Assembly (NCBI GenBank): GCA_035549015.1
Contig: DASZRW010000130.1
Span: forward strand, 1-64,000
DNA from: JAFDZV01 sp035549015
GTDB taxonomy: Bacteria; Bacteroidota; Ignavibacteria; OLB7
Direction: 5' to 3'
DNA length: 64,000 nt
In this document: positions 25,909 to 34,711 of the stretch, piece after piece
How the letters are laid out: the number at the start of each line of letters is the position of its first letter
Numbering within the stretch: position 1 is the first letter of the stretch
Program-made: the position numbers and the translations under genes
Notes under the pieces: generated by a model
Database searches by the model: none
What the model was told of the DNA's origin: nothing
Seen by the model: only the letters and a program-made list of their open reading frames with translations

Positions 25909-28900
25909 ATGAGCACACAGTACGGCATCACAAACGACGTAGGCGAACTTCGCGTGTTCGTCACGTGCGACGGACGGGAGATGCAGTCGGAGCTGGATCT
26001 CCTCGCCCGGGATGTCTTTCCCAGCCTCGCAAGGATCTGCGAGGCCAGGGGGCTCGGCTTCACGCTCGTCAACCTTCGGCGTGGCGTTCAGCGCACGTTT
26101 GCACACCAGGCGAAGCTGCTCCGTCTCAGTCTCGATGAGCTTCAGCGCAACAGGCCGTACGTTATCGGCCTGCTGGGTGCCCGCTACGGATGGACGCCGT
26201 CGCGGCCCGTACCACCGGCCGATGCAACGCTCCTCGATCCGCACGCACGTGTTCTTCCGCTGATCGCTCAGAAGCGGAGCATGCTCGATATCGAGATCTC
26301 CGAGGGCGTGCTTGCGAGCGACGAGTTGACGGAGCGTTCGTTCTTCTACTTCCGCGAGGGGGACCGCCACGAAGCGCCGGATGAATCCGATCGGCTGGAC
26401 GATCTGAAGTCGCGGATACGCGAGAGCGGCGTGCGGGTGCGCGAGGATTTCCCGACGCCCGATTCGTTCGCCGCTCGCGTGCACGACGATCTTCTCGGCG
26501 TGATCAACCGCCTTGTTCCGGAGGGGGTATCGCTTACGCCACTCGAGCTGGAGCGCAGGTCGCACGAGACATTCGCGGCATCGCGCCGGCACACCTACGT
26601 GCCGAAGGCGGAAGTGCTGGAGCGCTTGGAGGAGCACATTGCCGTGGAGGGGGCACCGCTGGTGATCACCGGCGCCTCCGGTGCCGGCAAGAGCGCGCTT
26701 GTGGCGTACTGGAGCGCCGAGTACCGGCGCCGGCATCCGGATGCCTTCGTGATCACCCACTACGTTGGAGCCGTCTCCTCGAGTGGAACGCGGGCGGAAC
26801 TGCTTCGCCGCGTGATGATGGAGGTGCGCGAGCGGCTGGGGGAAGGTGAGGACCTTCCGGCCGGCATCGAGGAACTGGAGGAGGCCTTCCCCATCTGGCT
26901 AGCGAAGGCGGCCGCCATCGGCATGCTGTTGATCGTCGACGGCATCGGACAGCTGGGGGAGGGGGCGCGCGACCTGGAGTGGCTGCCGAACTATATCCCG
27001 CCCGGCGTTCGTCTCATCGTCACATCTGTCGATGTGCCGTTCCGGGCGCAGCAGGAGAAGTGGCCGCAGCTTCATCTGGAGCCGCTCAGCGTCAACGAGC
27101 GCATCGCCATCGGCCAGCACTATATCACCGAACACCATGCCACCGTGCCCGCCGATCGCGTGATGCGTGTTGCCGTGGATGATTCGTCATCCAACCCTCT
27201 CTTTCTTCGCACGCGCCTCGAGGAGATTCGTCTGTTCGGCTCCTTCGAACGGCGCGGACGGAATCTGGAGGGATATCTCGCGGCGGAGAGTCTGGACGAA
27301 TTGTTCGATCAGGTTCTCGAGCGGCTGGAGGATCGCTTCGGCACAGGCCTGCTCGGGCACATGCTCTGCGCGATCTGGTGCGCGCGGTACGGCATGAGCG
27401 AGCGCGAACTGGAGCGGAGCGCAGGATGCTCGCCGCTGGAACTGGCCGAACTGCTGGGAGCGCTGGACTATCATCTGCTCCGGAGCGACGGACGGCTGCG
27501 CTTCTATCACGATGCGTTGCGCCGCGCCGTGGAGCGCCGTTATCTGAACAGCGATACGGCCCGCAGGGACTTTCACAGCCGGATGGCGCACTTCTTCGGC
27601 GAGGAGGAACCCGGGCGCCGGCGCGCGGAGGAGCTTCCGTGGCAGTTCCAGAATGCGGGCGATCGCGAGGCGATGAAAAGCTGTATCGCAAGCCCGGACG
27701 TTCTTCTTCCGTTGATTCGTGAGGAGCGCGGCTACGAGCTGCTGGGATACTGGCTGGAGGCCGATGCCTCCGAAAGTGTGGTGCCGGCCTACATGGCGGC
27801 CGTCGAGGAGTATGAGCGCTCCGGCCCCGACCGGCGCGAACTGGTAGCGGTGTTGAGTGCGGCGGGCGAATTCCTGCGCCTCTGCGCCCACTTCGACGAG
27901 GCGCTGACGCTGTTGCGTCGTGCCGCTGCTCTGCAGGAGGAGCTGCATGGCGGCGAACATATCGAGACCGCACACGTCTTCTATGAACTCGCACACATTC
28001 TGCAGGACCGCGGTGATGTGGACGAAGCGGAGCTCTGTTATCGCCGTGCGCTCGCCGTACAGGAGGCGGTGCTGGGGACGGAGCATCCCACGACGGCCCG
28101 TACCATCGGGAGCCTTGCGGGGGTGCTGCGTGAAAAGGGGGAGTACGATGCAGCGGAGCATCTGTACAGAACGGCGCTCACCATCGTGGAACGTTCGCCC
28201 GGCAACGACCCCTATCTCGCCGACGCCATCAACAATCTCGCCGGCATTCTACACGACAAGGGGCAGTACGACGAAGCGGAGATGCTCTTCCGGCGTGCGC
28301 TCTCCGTGTGCGAATCGATCTATGGTCCCGATCACCCCAACACTGCGATCACGCTGAACAATCTCGCGGCGCTCCTCTGCGACAGCGGAGACGGCGCCGG
28401 AGCGTTGGAAGCATTCAGTCGCGTTGCCGCATCGATGGAGCGCACGCTGGGGGCCGAGCATCCGATGGTGGCATCGGTGCTCTGCAACTGGGCAGGGTTC
28501 CTTGCCAAGGGGAATCCGGCGCTCGCTCTGCCGCTCATGAAGCGGGCGCTGGCCATCCACGAGCGTGCGCATGCCGAGGCGAACGGAGAGACTGCAATCA
28601 TCGTCTATTCAATCGGCCGCATCTACTACTACGCCGGCAATCTGGACAGCGCCGAACGCTATCTGCGGCGTGCCTACGATCTGCAGTGCGCCATTCTTGG
28701 CCATGGGCATCCCGATGCGGCGGTTACGTTGAGCGGGCTGGCGATGGTCTACCGCGATCGCAACGAGCTCTGGGTTGCCGAGCGCCTGCTTCGGCGCGCG
28801 ATCGAGATGCTCGAAAGCAGTTTCGGTGAAAGCCATCCGCAGGTCGGGATTCAACTGGGCAACCTTGCGGAGCTCGCGCGCCGCCGCGGCGACATTCAAT

Positions 28901-29025
28901 CGTCGCGGCTGCTCGGCCGCAAGGCGCTGAGCATCCTCGCCAAGATGGAGGAGGCCGGGCATGCCAAGGCGGCCGAAGTGCAGGCGCTCCTGCACGACCT
29001 GGACGGTGCCCTGGGGGGCGAGTAA
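25909..29025 (+). CDS. DUF4062-NTPase-TPR (STAND) signalling protein
   Basis: A 1038-residue, three-part protein. Residues 14-97 resemble the DUF4062 domain of NPHP3/TEP1-type proteins (LRVFVTC, EMQSELDLLARDVFPSLARICE, RPYVIGLLGARYGW). Residues 225-460 form a P-loop NTPase with Walker A GASGAGKS (255-262), Walker B-like LLIVDGIGQL (340-349) and VRLIVTSVD after it. From about residue 640 to the end come kinesin-light-chain-type TPR pairs (AELCYRRALAVQEAVLGTEHP and similar). Such STAND ATPases act as ligand-triggered switches; bacterial relatives include immune sensors, with the N-terminal domain as effector. The usual S-S-T-F-x-D-M of DUF4062 reads T-C-D-G-R-E-M here. A defence role is inference; no phage or defence neighbours are visible. 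Confidence 0.85.
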   Translation: MSTQYGITNDVGELRVFVTCDGREMQSELDLLARDVFPSLARICEARGLGFTLVNLRRGVQRTFAHQAKLLRLSLDELQRNRPYVIGLLGARYGWTPSRPVPPADATLLDPHARVLPLIAQKRSMLDIEISEGVLASDELTERSFFYFREGDRHEAPDESDRLDDLKSRIRESGVRVREDFPTPDSFAARVHDDLLGVINRLVPEGVSLTPLELERRSHETFAASRRHTYVPKAEVLERLEEHIAVEGAPLVITGASGAGKSALVAYWSAEYRRRHPDAFVITHYVGAVSSSGTRAELLRRVMMEVRERLGEGEDLPAGIEELEEAFPIWLAKAAAIGMLLIVDGIGQLGEGARDLEWLPNYIPPGVRLIVTSVDVPFRAQQEKWPQLHLEPLSVNERIAIGQHYITEHHATVPADRVMRVAVDDSSSNPLFLRTRLEEIRLFGSFERRGRNLEGYLAAESLDELFDQVLERLEDRFGTGLLGHMLCAIWCARYGMSERELERSAGCSPLELAELLGALDYHLLRSDGRLRFYHDALRRAVERRYLNSDTARRDFHSRMAHFFGEEEPGRRRAEELPWQFQNAGDREAMKSCIASPDVLLPLIREERGYELLGYWLEADASESVVPAYMAAVEEYERSGPDRRELVAVLSAAGEFLRLCAHFDEALTLLRRAAALQEELHGGEHIETAHVFYELAHILQDRGDVDEAELCYRRALAVQEAVLGTEHPTTARTIGSLAGVLREKGEYDAAEHLYRTALTIVERSPGNDPYLADAINNLAGILHDKGQYDEAEMLFRRALSVCESIYGPDHPNTAITLNNLAALLCDSGDGAGALEAFSRVAASMERTLGAEHPMVASVLCNWAGFLAKGNPALALPLMKRALAIHERAHAEANGETAIIVYSIGRIYYYAGNLDSAERYLRRAYDLQCAILGHGHPDAAVTLSGLAMVYRDRNELWVAERLLRRAIEMLESSFGESHPQVGIQLGNLAELARRRGDIQSSRLLGRKALSILAKMEEAGHAKAAEVQALLHDLDGALGGE

Positions 29026-29065
29026 GGCCCGGGGCATTCTGCGCCGATCGCTTCTGAAACGGGAA

Positions 29066-29101
29066 CGGTCCGCGATGGTATGAGCCTTCCATCGCGGACC
29101 G
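29066..29101 (+). terminator. Strong hairpin after the STAND gene
   Basis: A perfect 13-base inverted repeat (CGGTCCGCGATGG / CCATCGCGGACCG) with a 10-base loop, 40 bases after the STAND stop codon. No clear T-run follows, so it may be a factor-independent stop of low efficiency or an RNA-protecting stem. Confidence 0.6.
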
Positions 29102-29249
29102 ATCGTTCATCCGCCGCTGGGCCAAACAGACGGCGGTTGGTTGTTTCCCTGCGTGAGCGATTCAACGCCGGTACCACCGCAACAATCGGATCGAGCTTCG
29201 AAGAACCTCAGCCCTCGGTGTTGCCGGCAATACCGTGCACCCTGGTTAC

Positions 29250-29666
29250 TCACTCGTTGCCGTGATGACCATGGCCGCCATGATTACCATGATCGTTGTC
29301 GTCCGACCGTCCTTCGGTGATCGGGAAGTTGCGAACCGTGATACGAATGGTTCGTTGCGTACCCGGATTGAACACCGGACAGACGCCGGTCGTAAGCACG
29401 ACAACGGTGGAGACGGAGGTCGGCTTCGAACTGGTTGTGGGCATCGACACGGACACCTGACCGTAGCCCGTGGGAGGCGTGTTCGCATTGAGCTGTTGAT
29501 TCACTCCATTGCCGTAGATCTCCGTTGAGACCTGGGCACCACTCGAGTCTACCACGTAAAAGGTGAGAGGGAAGTCCGTGGAGTCCAGGTTGGCGACGTC
29601 GGCGTAGTACCCGATGGGTGCGGTTGAATTGGCTGTGGAATCTGTTGCCATGGGAGGGCTCTCCAT
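29250..29666 (-). CDS. Small hypothetical protein with His/Gly-rich tail
   Basis: A protein of about 138 residues without signal peptide. The body is Ser/Thr/Val-rich and strand-like (ADVANLDSTDFPLTFYVVDS, RTIRITVRNFPITEG) and ends in a metal-binding-type tail, NDHGNHGGHGHHGNE. Possible starts are 29702, 29666 and 29651; none has a clear ribosome-binding site. I do not recognise the family. The tail's regular His-Gly spacing suggests real coding, but the gene stands alone in a sparse region, so confidence is moderate. Confidence 0.5.
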   Translation of the reverse strand: MESPPMATDSTANSTAPIGYYADVANLDSTDFPLTFYVVDSSGAQVSTEIYGNGVNQQLNANTPPTGYGQVSVSMPTTSSKPTSVSTVVVLTTGVCPVFNPGTQRTIRITVRNFPITEGRSDDNDHGNHGGHGHHGNE

Positions 29667-29702
29667 GATGAGGGTTATTTGGGCGGAATTCAGGCGCACC
29701 AT

Positions 29703-30259
29703 CCAGGACGGCCGGTGGCCTGTTGTTGAAACCTAGTGTGGGGAGCGGGGCATACGATACTCATTTTCTACTCAGCGTCGTGCACGGCACCGGATGCACT
29801 GCTCCAGATTCTGGCCGGAATCGCCACTACGGCGGAGCAAACCGGCCGAAAGGGATAGGGCGAGATGACCGGTGCAATCTACGACGTGAGTAGTAATTGA
29901 GTACTCAATGCCGGATTCAGGAATCCATATTGCATCCGTGATTGATCGAGGGACTGCCGTCAACCGGCACCGTGAGACTTCCGACATATCATGAACCAAT
30001 CTGGCATCGCGCAGAGTCCGGGTGAGGCGACCGAGGTCGGAATCTCGAAGTTCGACGACACTGAAATCCGAAATGAACCGACGCGCGATCCGCGCACATA
30101 CCTATGGGCCGCGATCTGGAAATGATATTTCAGCAGTGCGATGACTCGTCGGGCTCCGGAGAGTTCGCGAGAAGTGGAACGAGTGCTTCGATTCTTCATT
30201 CACTCTTCGATTCGAACAGGGCATCGAATCGAGATCGTGAAGAGACGCCGCGCCCGCGC
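29703..30259. other. Gene-poor stretch
   Basis: About 550 bases with lower GC and no supported gene. It may hold the promoter of the GH18-like gene; an in-frame ATG at 30104 could extend that gene by 52 residues of unrelated, polar sequence. Confidence 0.3.
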
Positions 30260-31018
30260 ATGGCAGCCTATTGGGTTGGGTATGCCAACAATGGAATCCG
30301 TCTTGAGGCACTCCCCGAATATATCGATGTCGTCCATCTTTTTACGCTCAATATTTGGCCGATACGCGGATTGAACAACGATCTGCTGACCTCAGGGGGA
30401 ATGAGCTGGGAGGAGATCATCGTGGGTGCCCACGCGTTGCAGAAGCGCGGTACACGCGTGCTTGCCTCCATTGTCAGCACTCCGTATCCGCGCATATCAT
30501 GGAACACGATACCGGACCCGGTCGAGTTCGCCGAGCGAGTGGCCTCGCAGGTGATCGATGAATGGGGGCTGGATGGAATAGATATCGACCCGGAGATCGG
30601 CGACGGCGAAACACCGAACGAGACCTTTGTTTCGGTGGTGGAGGCATTGAGCCGGTACTTCGGGCCACAGAGCGGATCGGGACGAATGATGACATTCGTT
30701 TCCCGTGAAATGGAAACTGACTGGCGATTTCTTCAGCGGACACATACACTGTTCGACTACATCGGGCTGATGGGATACTTCTGGCCGATGACCGAGATGA
30801 AGAATCAGTTTGAACAGTACGCCGCGATTGTCGGCGCAAAAAATCTTCTCTTCGGTTTCTCGACGGCCAATCCCAGCACTCCGCTGCACGAGGTGATCCA
30901 GCTGGCACGCTGGCAGCCGCAGCGCGAGTGGAAGGGAGGAATGATGGAATTCAATATCAATGCAGACACCGGCTTCACCTATGCCGGTGCGATTCACGAA
31001 AGCTTGACTTGTTGTTGA
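30260..31018 (+). CDS. GH18-like glycoside hydrolase without signal peptide
   Basis: A 252-residue protein with the family 18 (chitinase/endo-N-acetylglucosaminidase) fold marks: a strand start MAAYWVGYANNGI, YIDVVHLFTLNIW, then VLASIVSTPYP and the active-site motif DGIDIDPE at residues 105-112, with Glu112 as the expected acid. Near the C terminus LFDYIGLMGYFW matches the substrate-contact strand. The motif has Pro where Trp or Tyr is usual. No signal peptide or T9SS tail is seen, so either it acts in the cytoplasm or leaves by another route. A longer form starting at 30104 also lacks a signal. Composition here differs from the neighbouring genes, which may mean transfer. Confidence 0.7.
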   Translation: MAAYWVGYANNGIRLEALPEYIDVVHLFTLNIWPIRGLNNDLLTSGGMSWEEIIVGAHALQKRGTRVLASIVSTPYPRISWNTIPDPVEFAERVASQVIDEWGLDGIDIDPEIGDGETPNETFVSVVEALSRYFGPQSGSGRMMTFVSREMETDWRFLQRTHTLFDYIGLMGYFWPMTEMKNQFEQYAAIVGAKNLLFGFSTANPSTPLHEVIQLARWQPQREWKGGMMEFNINADTGFTYAGAIHESLTCC

Positions 31019-31683
31019 GTGCCAATCGGGAGCATACTGCCAGCTCCTGTTGAGCCTGAAGATTGTCGCAGGGAACACCCGGCGTGGAGGATAGAGCGCC
31101 CATCGTAGGTGATGGTCCGCGAGCAATGAATATGAGGGGGGCTCGTTGACCGCATCTGAGGGAGCCACGCTCGAAAATGGTAGGGACCCCGGGGCCGTGT
31201 ACGTAGGGGAATCGTACGCAGCCTGCTCAAGTTCGGTTCTCCATCCAGACACGCCGGGTGCCCGCTTTCGGCACCGTAGGTTGAAAGACGAAATGCCGTG
31301 AGTGCCGGTACAGGGTCGATGCCTGCTGGTGGCTCCTTCGGAGTCGTGACAGAGCAGACCCGCGCCGGCCGGCATGCGGCGCAGCCAAAACGGTTCCGGG
31401 CGGCGATAATCTTCCGAAGGGACGCTGCGAGCTTTTGTCCATCATCACACGATAGCGCTCGAGCGAGCATTGTGCCCACGGCAATCCGTGGCACGACGCT
31501 CGCTCGTGTTATGTGGAAACGAGGCTGTTGTTCTGTCTGGAAGCGGGTGGTTACGAGGGGGGGCTCTGATGCGGCGGGCCGTTCATTCCCGTCGCCGCGG
31601 CCGGGCGGGGAGGTATGCCGGCCATCACGCACGTTGCACCATTACGCATGCACCGCAACGATGCGCCGTGGCGGCACAGTGCA
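31019..31683. other. Gene-poor stretch downstream of the GH18-like gene
   Basis: About 660 bases on which every reading frame looks like a shadow. Some minus-strand stretches near 31080-31250 are protein-like and might be the remains of a decayed gene, but no family is recognisable. Confidence 0.3.
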
Positions 31684-33009
31684 TCAACTGCTTGTCACAT
31701 ACTTCAGCGGGTTGGGTTCGATGCGGCACTCCTCGGCGATGCGTATCGGTGCGATGATGCCGGCATCGCGCAGAGCATAAAGGCGAGGAACGATGCGGTC
31801 CCGCATTTCATGCGGAGTCATCGGGTTGATGTAGATGCTGGTTCCCCCCTCGAAGCCGGCGGTGACATTGATGCGCCACTTGATCAGCACATGCCAGGGC
31901 ATCTTCACCATCGCATCGACCGGCGAATAGTACCACTCCTCATTGCAGCTTATCTCCGCTCCGGTGGCCGCATGGCAGGCGTGCACGAGATCGCTCACGC
32001 CGCGCAGTTCCTCCAATGAATGTTCGTACGGACGGTCGTGTACGGACTTCGAGAAGATCTCGATGGTGGGGAAGCGGTGGCCGATCCCCACGAGGGCCAT
32101 CGCATACTCGTTCTCGGCGAAGACGAGGTTGTACATCGCGGCGAAGTTGGCGCCGTACTCATTGAACACGTTCGGATCCTCCTTCAACATCTTCACCTGG
32201 CGGGAGATGGAGGCGCCCCACTCATCGATACCAACCAGTTGTTTGTGAAGATGGTCGAAGCTTGCGCCGGCTTCGCGCAGCCAGTTCTGAAAGACGGAGA
32301 CATACCGGACGTAGCGGTTGCGCTCGATGATCGCACGGATGGCATCCACCGTGATCCTGAAGTAGTAGTAGTGCTCCTCGCCGCTCAGTACGCCGCTGGA
32401 GACCAGGTCGCGCTCGGTGCTGCCGTCGGCACGGTAGTGCCGCCGCGCGGTGATCAACTCGTGGCAGCCGCCGAAGAACGGCTCGCTGTAACGGATCAAC
32501 TCCTCCTCGTTCGAGAGCACGCTTCCCTGCGCGTCCTTGCTGTAGGAACGTTTGTAGGCAACCACATCCTCGAGATGCTTGTGGCCGATCGGGGAGGCGA
32601 GGTACTCCCGCATTCGTTCCTGCTCATGCTTGGGAAGAACGTATCCGTAGTTCTTCTTCCAGTAATCCAGCGTGACGATCTCGAAGAGGTTCGCCACGCG
32701 ACGGAACTCGGCAACGGAATCGAAGTACTCCGCGGCGGGAAGTTCCACCAGTTCGCTCCACCGATTCTCCCTGACCACCCAACGCGACTTCTCCGGCGAT
32801 GTCTCGAAGTATCGCTTCTCGCAGAATGAGCAGACGGCGAGCCTGTCGATATCACCAATCGGTTCCGGTTCCGGCGCTCCGTTCCCGCGGCCGAACTGGC
32901 TTGGTTTGGAAGCGCGTCCCGGAACGGCCCACACCTCGTTGCCGGTGAACGGATTGATCTGTTTCACCGTTCCATCGGGCATGATGCTGTAAAAGGTGGA
33001 GTAATGCAC
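31684..33009 (-). CDS. DUF4921 family protein, GalT/HIT-like nucleotidyltransferase fold
   Basis: A 441-residue protein of the DUF4921 family, distantly related to galactose-1-phosphate uridylyltransferase. The HIT-type active-site motif reads FDHLHKQLVG with His253, His255 and Gln257, matching GalT's H-P-H-x-Q. A zinc-type pair CSFC lies at residues 60-63. The N-terminal VKQINPFTGNEVWAVPGR is typical of the family. The reaction is unknown; sugar-nucleotide metabolism is the natural guess. It follows a phosphohexomutase and enolase on the same strand, which supports a carbohydrate context. Confidence 0.75.
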   Translation of the reverse strand: MHYSTFYSIMPDGTVKQINPFTGNEVWAVPGRASKPSQFGRGNGAPEPEPIGDIDRLAVCSFCEKRYFETSPEKSRWVVRENRWSELVELPAAEYFDSVAEFRRVANLFEIVTLDYWKKNYGYVLPKHEQERMREYLASPIGHKHLEDVVAYKRSYSKDAQGSVLSNEEELIRYSEPFFGGCHELITARRHYRADGSTERDLVSSGVLSGEEHYYYFRITVDAIRAIIERNRYVRYVSVFQNWLREAGASFDHLHKQLVGIDEWGASISRQVKMLKEDPNVFNEYGANFAAMYNLVFAENEYAMALVGIGHRFPTIEIFSKSVHDRPYEHSLEELRGVSDLVHACHAATGAEISCNEEWYYSPVDAMVKMPWHVLIKWRINVTAGFEGGTSIYINPMTPHEMRDRIVPRLYALRDAGIIAPIRIAEECRIEPNPLKYVTSS

Positions 33010-33069
33010 GATGAGATCCGTGTGTTATGGTTCCGATCGAAAGGCCGTCAGGCTGCTGCGCCACGCGTG

Positions 33070-33121
33070 GCGCGTACTCGCAGCGCGTACTCGCAGCGCA
33101 TACTCGCGGCGCGTACTCGCT
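33070..33121. repeat. 13-base tandem repeat
   Basis: Four copies of a 13-base unit (consensus GCGCGTACTCGCA, with one or two changes in later copies) lie between the phosphohexomutase stop and the DUF4921 start. It is the second short tandem array in a gene leader in this window, after 5365-5471, with an unrelated unit. Confidence 0.85.
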
Positions 33122-33169
33122 TCTCCAGATCCGCCGCGCTCCTCGGCAGCATGTCCGCGCAGGTGCCTG

Positions 33170-34585
33170 CTACGCCAGCTTCAGGCCGGCATCCAGCAGC
33201 CGGCCGACCTTCTCCTCGGAATCTGCCTCGGCGTAGTAACGGAGGAGCGGTTCCGTGCCCGATGCTCTGATCAGCAACCATCCGTTCTCCACGAAGAACT
33301 TGAATCCATCCAGCGTGCTGGTTGCGGTAACCGGATACGGCCCCAGCTTCGATATGCCGCGCTGTGCGCTCTTGAGGATTGCATTCTTCCGGGCAACGCT
33401 CATGCGCACGTCGCGGCGGCTGTAGCGATGCGGGCCGAACTCGTCGTCCAGTTCGCGCGAAAGCTGCCCGAGCGTCTTGCCGCGGCGCGCCATCATCTCC
33501 AGCACGAGCAGGCCGTTGAAGATGCCGTCGCGCTCGGGAATGTGCAGCGCCGTTCCCAGCCCGCCCGATTCCTCGCCTCCGATCACAACCTTCTCCGTTG
33601 TCATGAGCCGTGCGATGTACTTGAAGCCAACCGGGGTCTCGTGCATCGTGATGCCGTGCCGCGAGCAATAGGTGTCGATCATCGTGGTGAGCGAGATCGT
33701 CTTCGCAACCGACCCCTTCAGCCGGCGATCCTCGTAGAGGTACTTCATCAGCAGCACGAACACGCGGTGCGAATCGACGAAGGTGCCATCCTCGTCGACC
33801 ATGCCGAGGCGGTCCGCATCGCCGTCCGTGGCCATGCCGACGGAGTAGCCGCCGCTCTGCATTCCACTGATGAGCCCCGGCAGGTACTCGCCCAGCGGCT
33901 CCGGGTGGTCCAGATCGCCGAAGCCGGGATTGAAGCTGTTGTGAAGCTGGTCCACGTTCGGCAGAAGCCGGTCCATGGTGTCGATGCCGGAGCCGTGCAT
34001 CGGATCGTAGAGCACCCGGAAGTTCGCCCTGGCGATCAGGTCCAGATCGATCTTCTTCTTCACGTACTCCACGTAGCGTGCCTTCGCATCGAACCGCCTC
34101 ACCTTCTTCGCCTTCACCAGATCGGCAAGCTCCGGAAGCGCCCTGCGCCGCAGGCTGCCGGCGTCGCGCGCCGTCTCCAGTTTCGTGACGTTGGCCTGCA
34201 CCTTCGCGATATCCTCCGGTGCGGAGGGGCCGCCGTAGTCCGCCTTCAGCTTGAAGCCGTTGTACTCGGCGGGGTTATGGCTTGCGGTGATGATAACACC
34301 GCCGCTGAGCTTCTTCTGCTTCGCAGCCAGCGAGATCTGCGGCGTGGAGGCTATGCCGTCGGCAAGCCATACCGCCATTCCCTCTGCGGCGAACACGCGG
34401 GCAACGGTGGCCGCAAAGCTGGAGGAGAGGAAGCGTGCGTCGCCGCCAACAACGATGCCGTTCCCGGCATTCGGGTGCTTCCTGTAGAACTGTGCAGCGG
34501 CGCGCGCCACCAGTTCCAGGTTGGCGAACGTGAAATCCTCAGCGATGATTGCGCGCCATCCGTCGGTGCCGAACAGTATTGCCAT
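33170..34585 (-). CDS. Phosphoglucomutase/phosphomannomutase family protein
   Basis: A 471-residue alpha-D-phosphohexomutase, interconverting hexose 1- and 6-phosphates. It starts ILFGTDGWRAIIAEDFT, has the phosphoserine loop TASHNPAEYNG with Ser102, the Mg-binding DGDADRLG, the sugar-binding GGEESGG and the phosphate-binding RASGTEPLLR. All four functional loops are intact. Glucose versus mannose preference cannot be told. ATG 34585 fits the family start; the ATG at 34651 would add an unrelated stretch. Confidence 0.9.
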   Translation of the reverse strand: MAILFGTDGWRAIIAEDFTFANLELVARAAAQFYRKHPNAGNGIVVGGDARFLSSSFAATVARVFAAEGMAVWLADGIASTPQISLAAKQKKLSGGVIITASHNPAEYNGFKLKADYGGPSAPEDIAKVQANVTKLETARDAGSLRRRALPELADLVKAKKVRRFDAKARYVEYVKKKIDLDLIARANFRVLYDPMHGSGIDTMDRLLPNVDQLHNSFNPGFGDLDHPEPLGEYLPGLISGMQSGGYSVGMATDGDADRLGMVDEDGTFVDSHRVFVLLMKYLYEDRRLKGSVAKTISLTTMIDTYCSRHGITMHETPVGFKYIARLMTTEKVVIGGEESGGLGTALHIPERDGIFNGLLVLEMMARRGKTLGQLSRELDDEFGPHRYSRRDVRMSVARKNAILKSAQRGISKLGPYPVTATSTLDGFKFFVENGWLLIRASGTEPLLRYYAEADSEEKVGRLLDAGLKLA

Positions 34586-34711
34586 GGGAACGGGAAGGAT
34601 GAAGTGAAAAACGAACGAGGATGAAACGCGAGCATGCACCGGCATCCGCATCCCGGTACCGGGCCTGCGCCGCCTGCGTCTCGCACCTCATCCTCGAATA
34701 TTCTCTGATCA

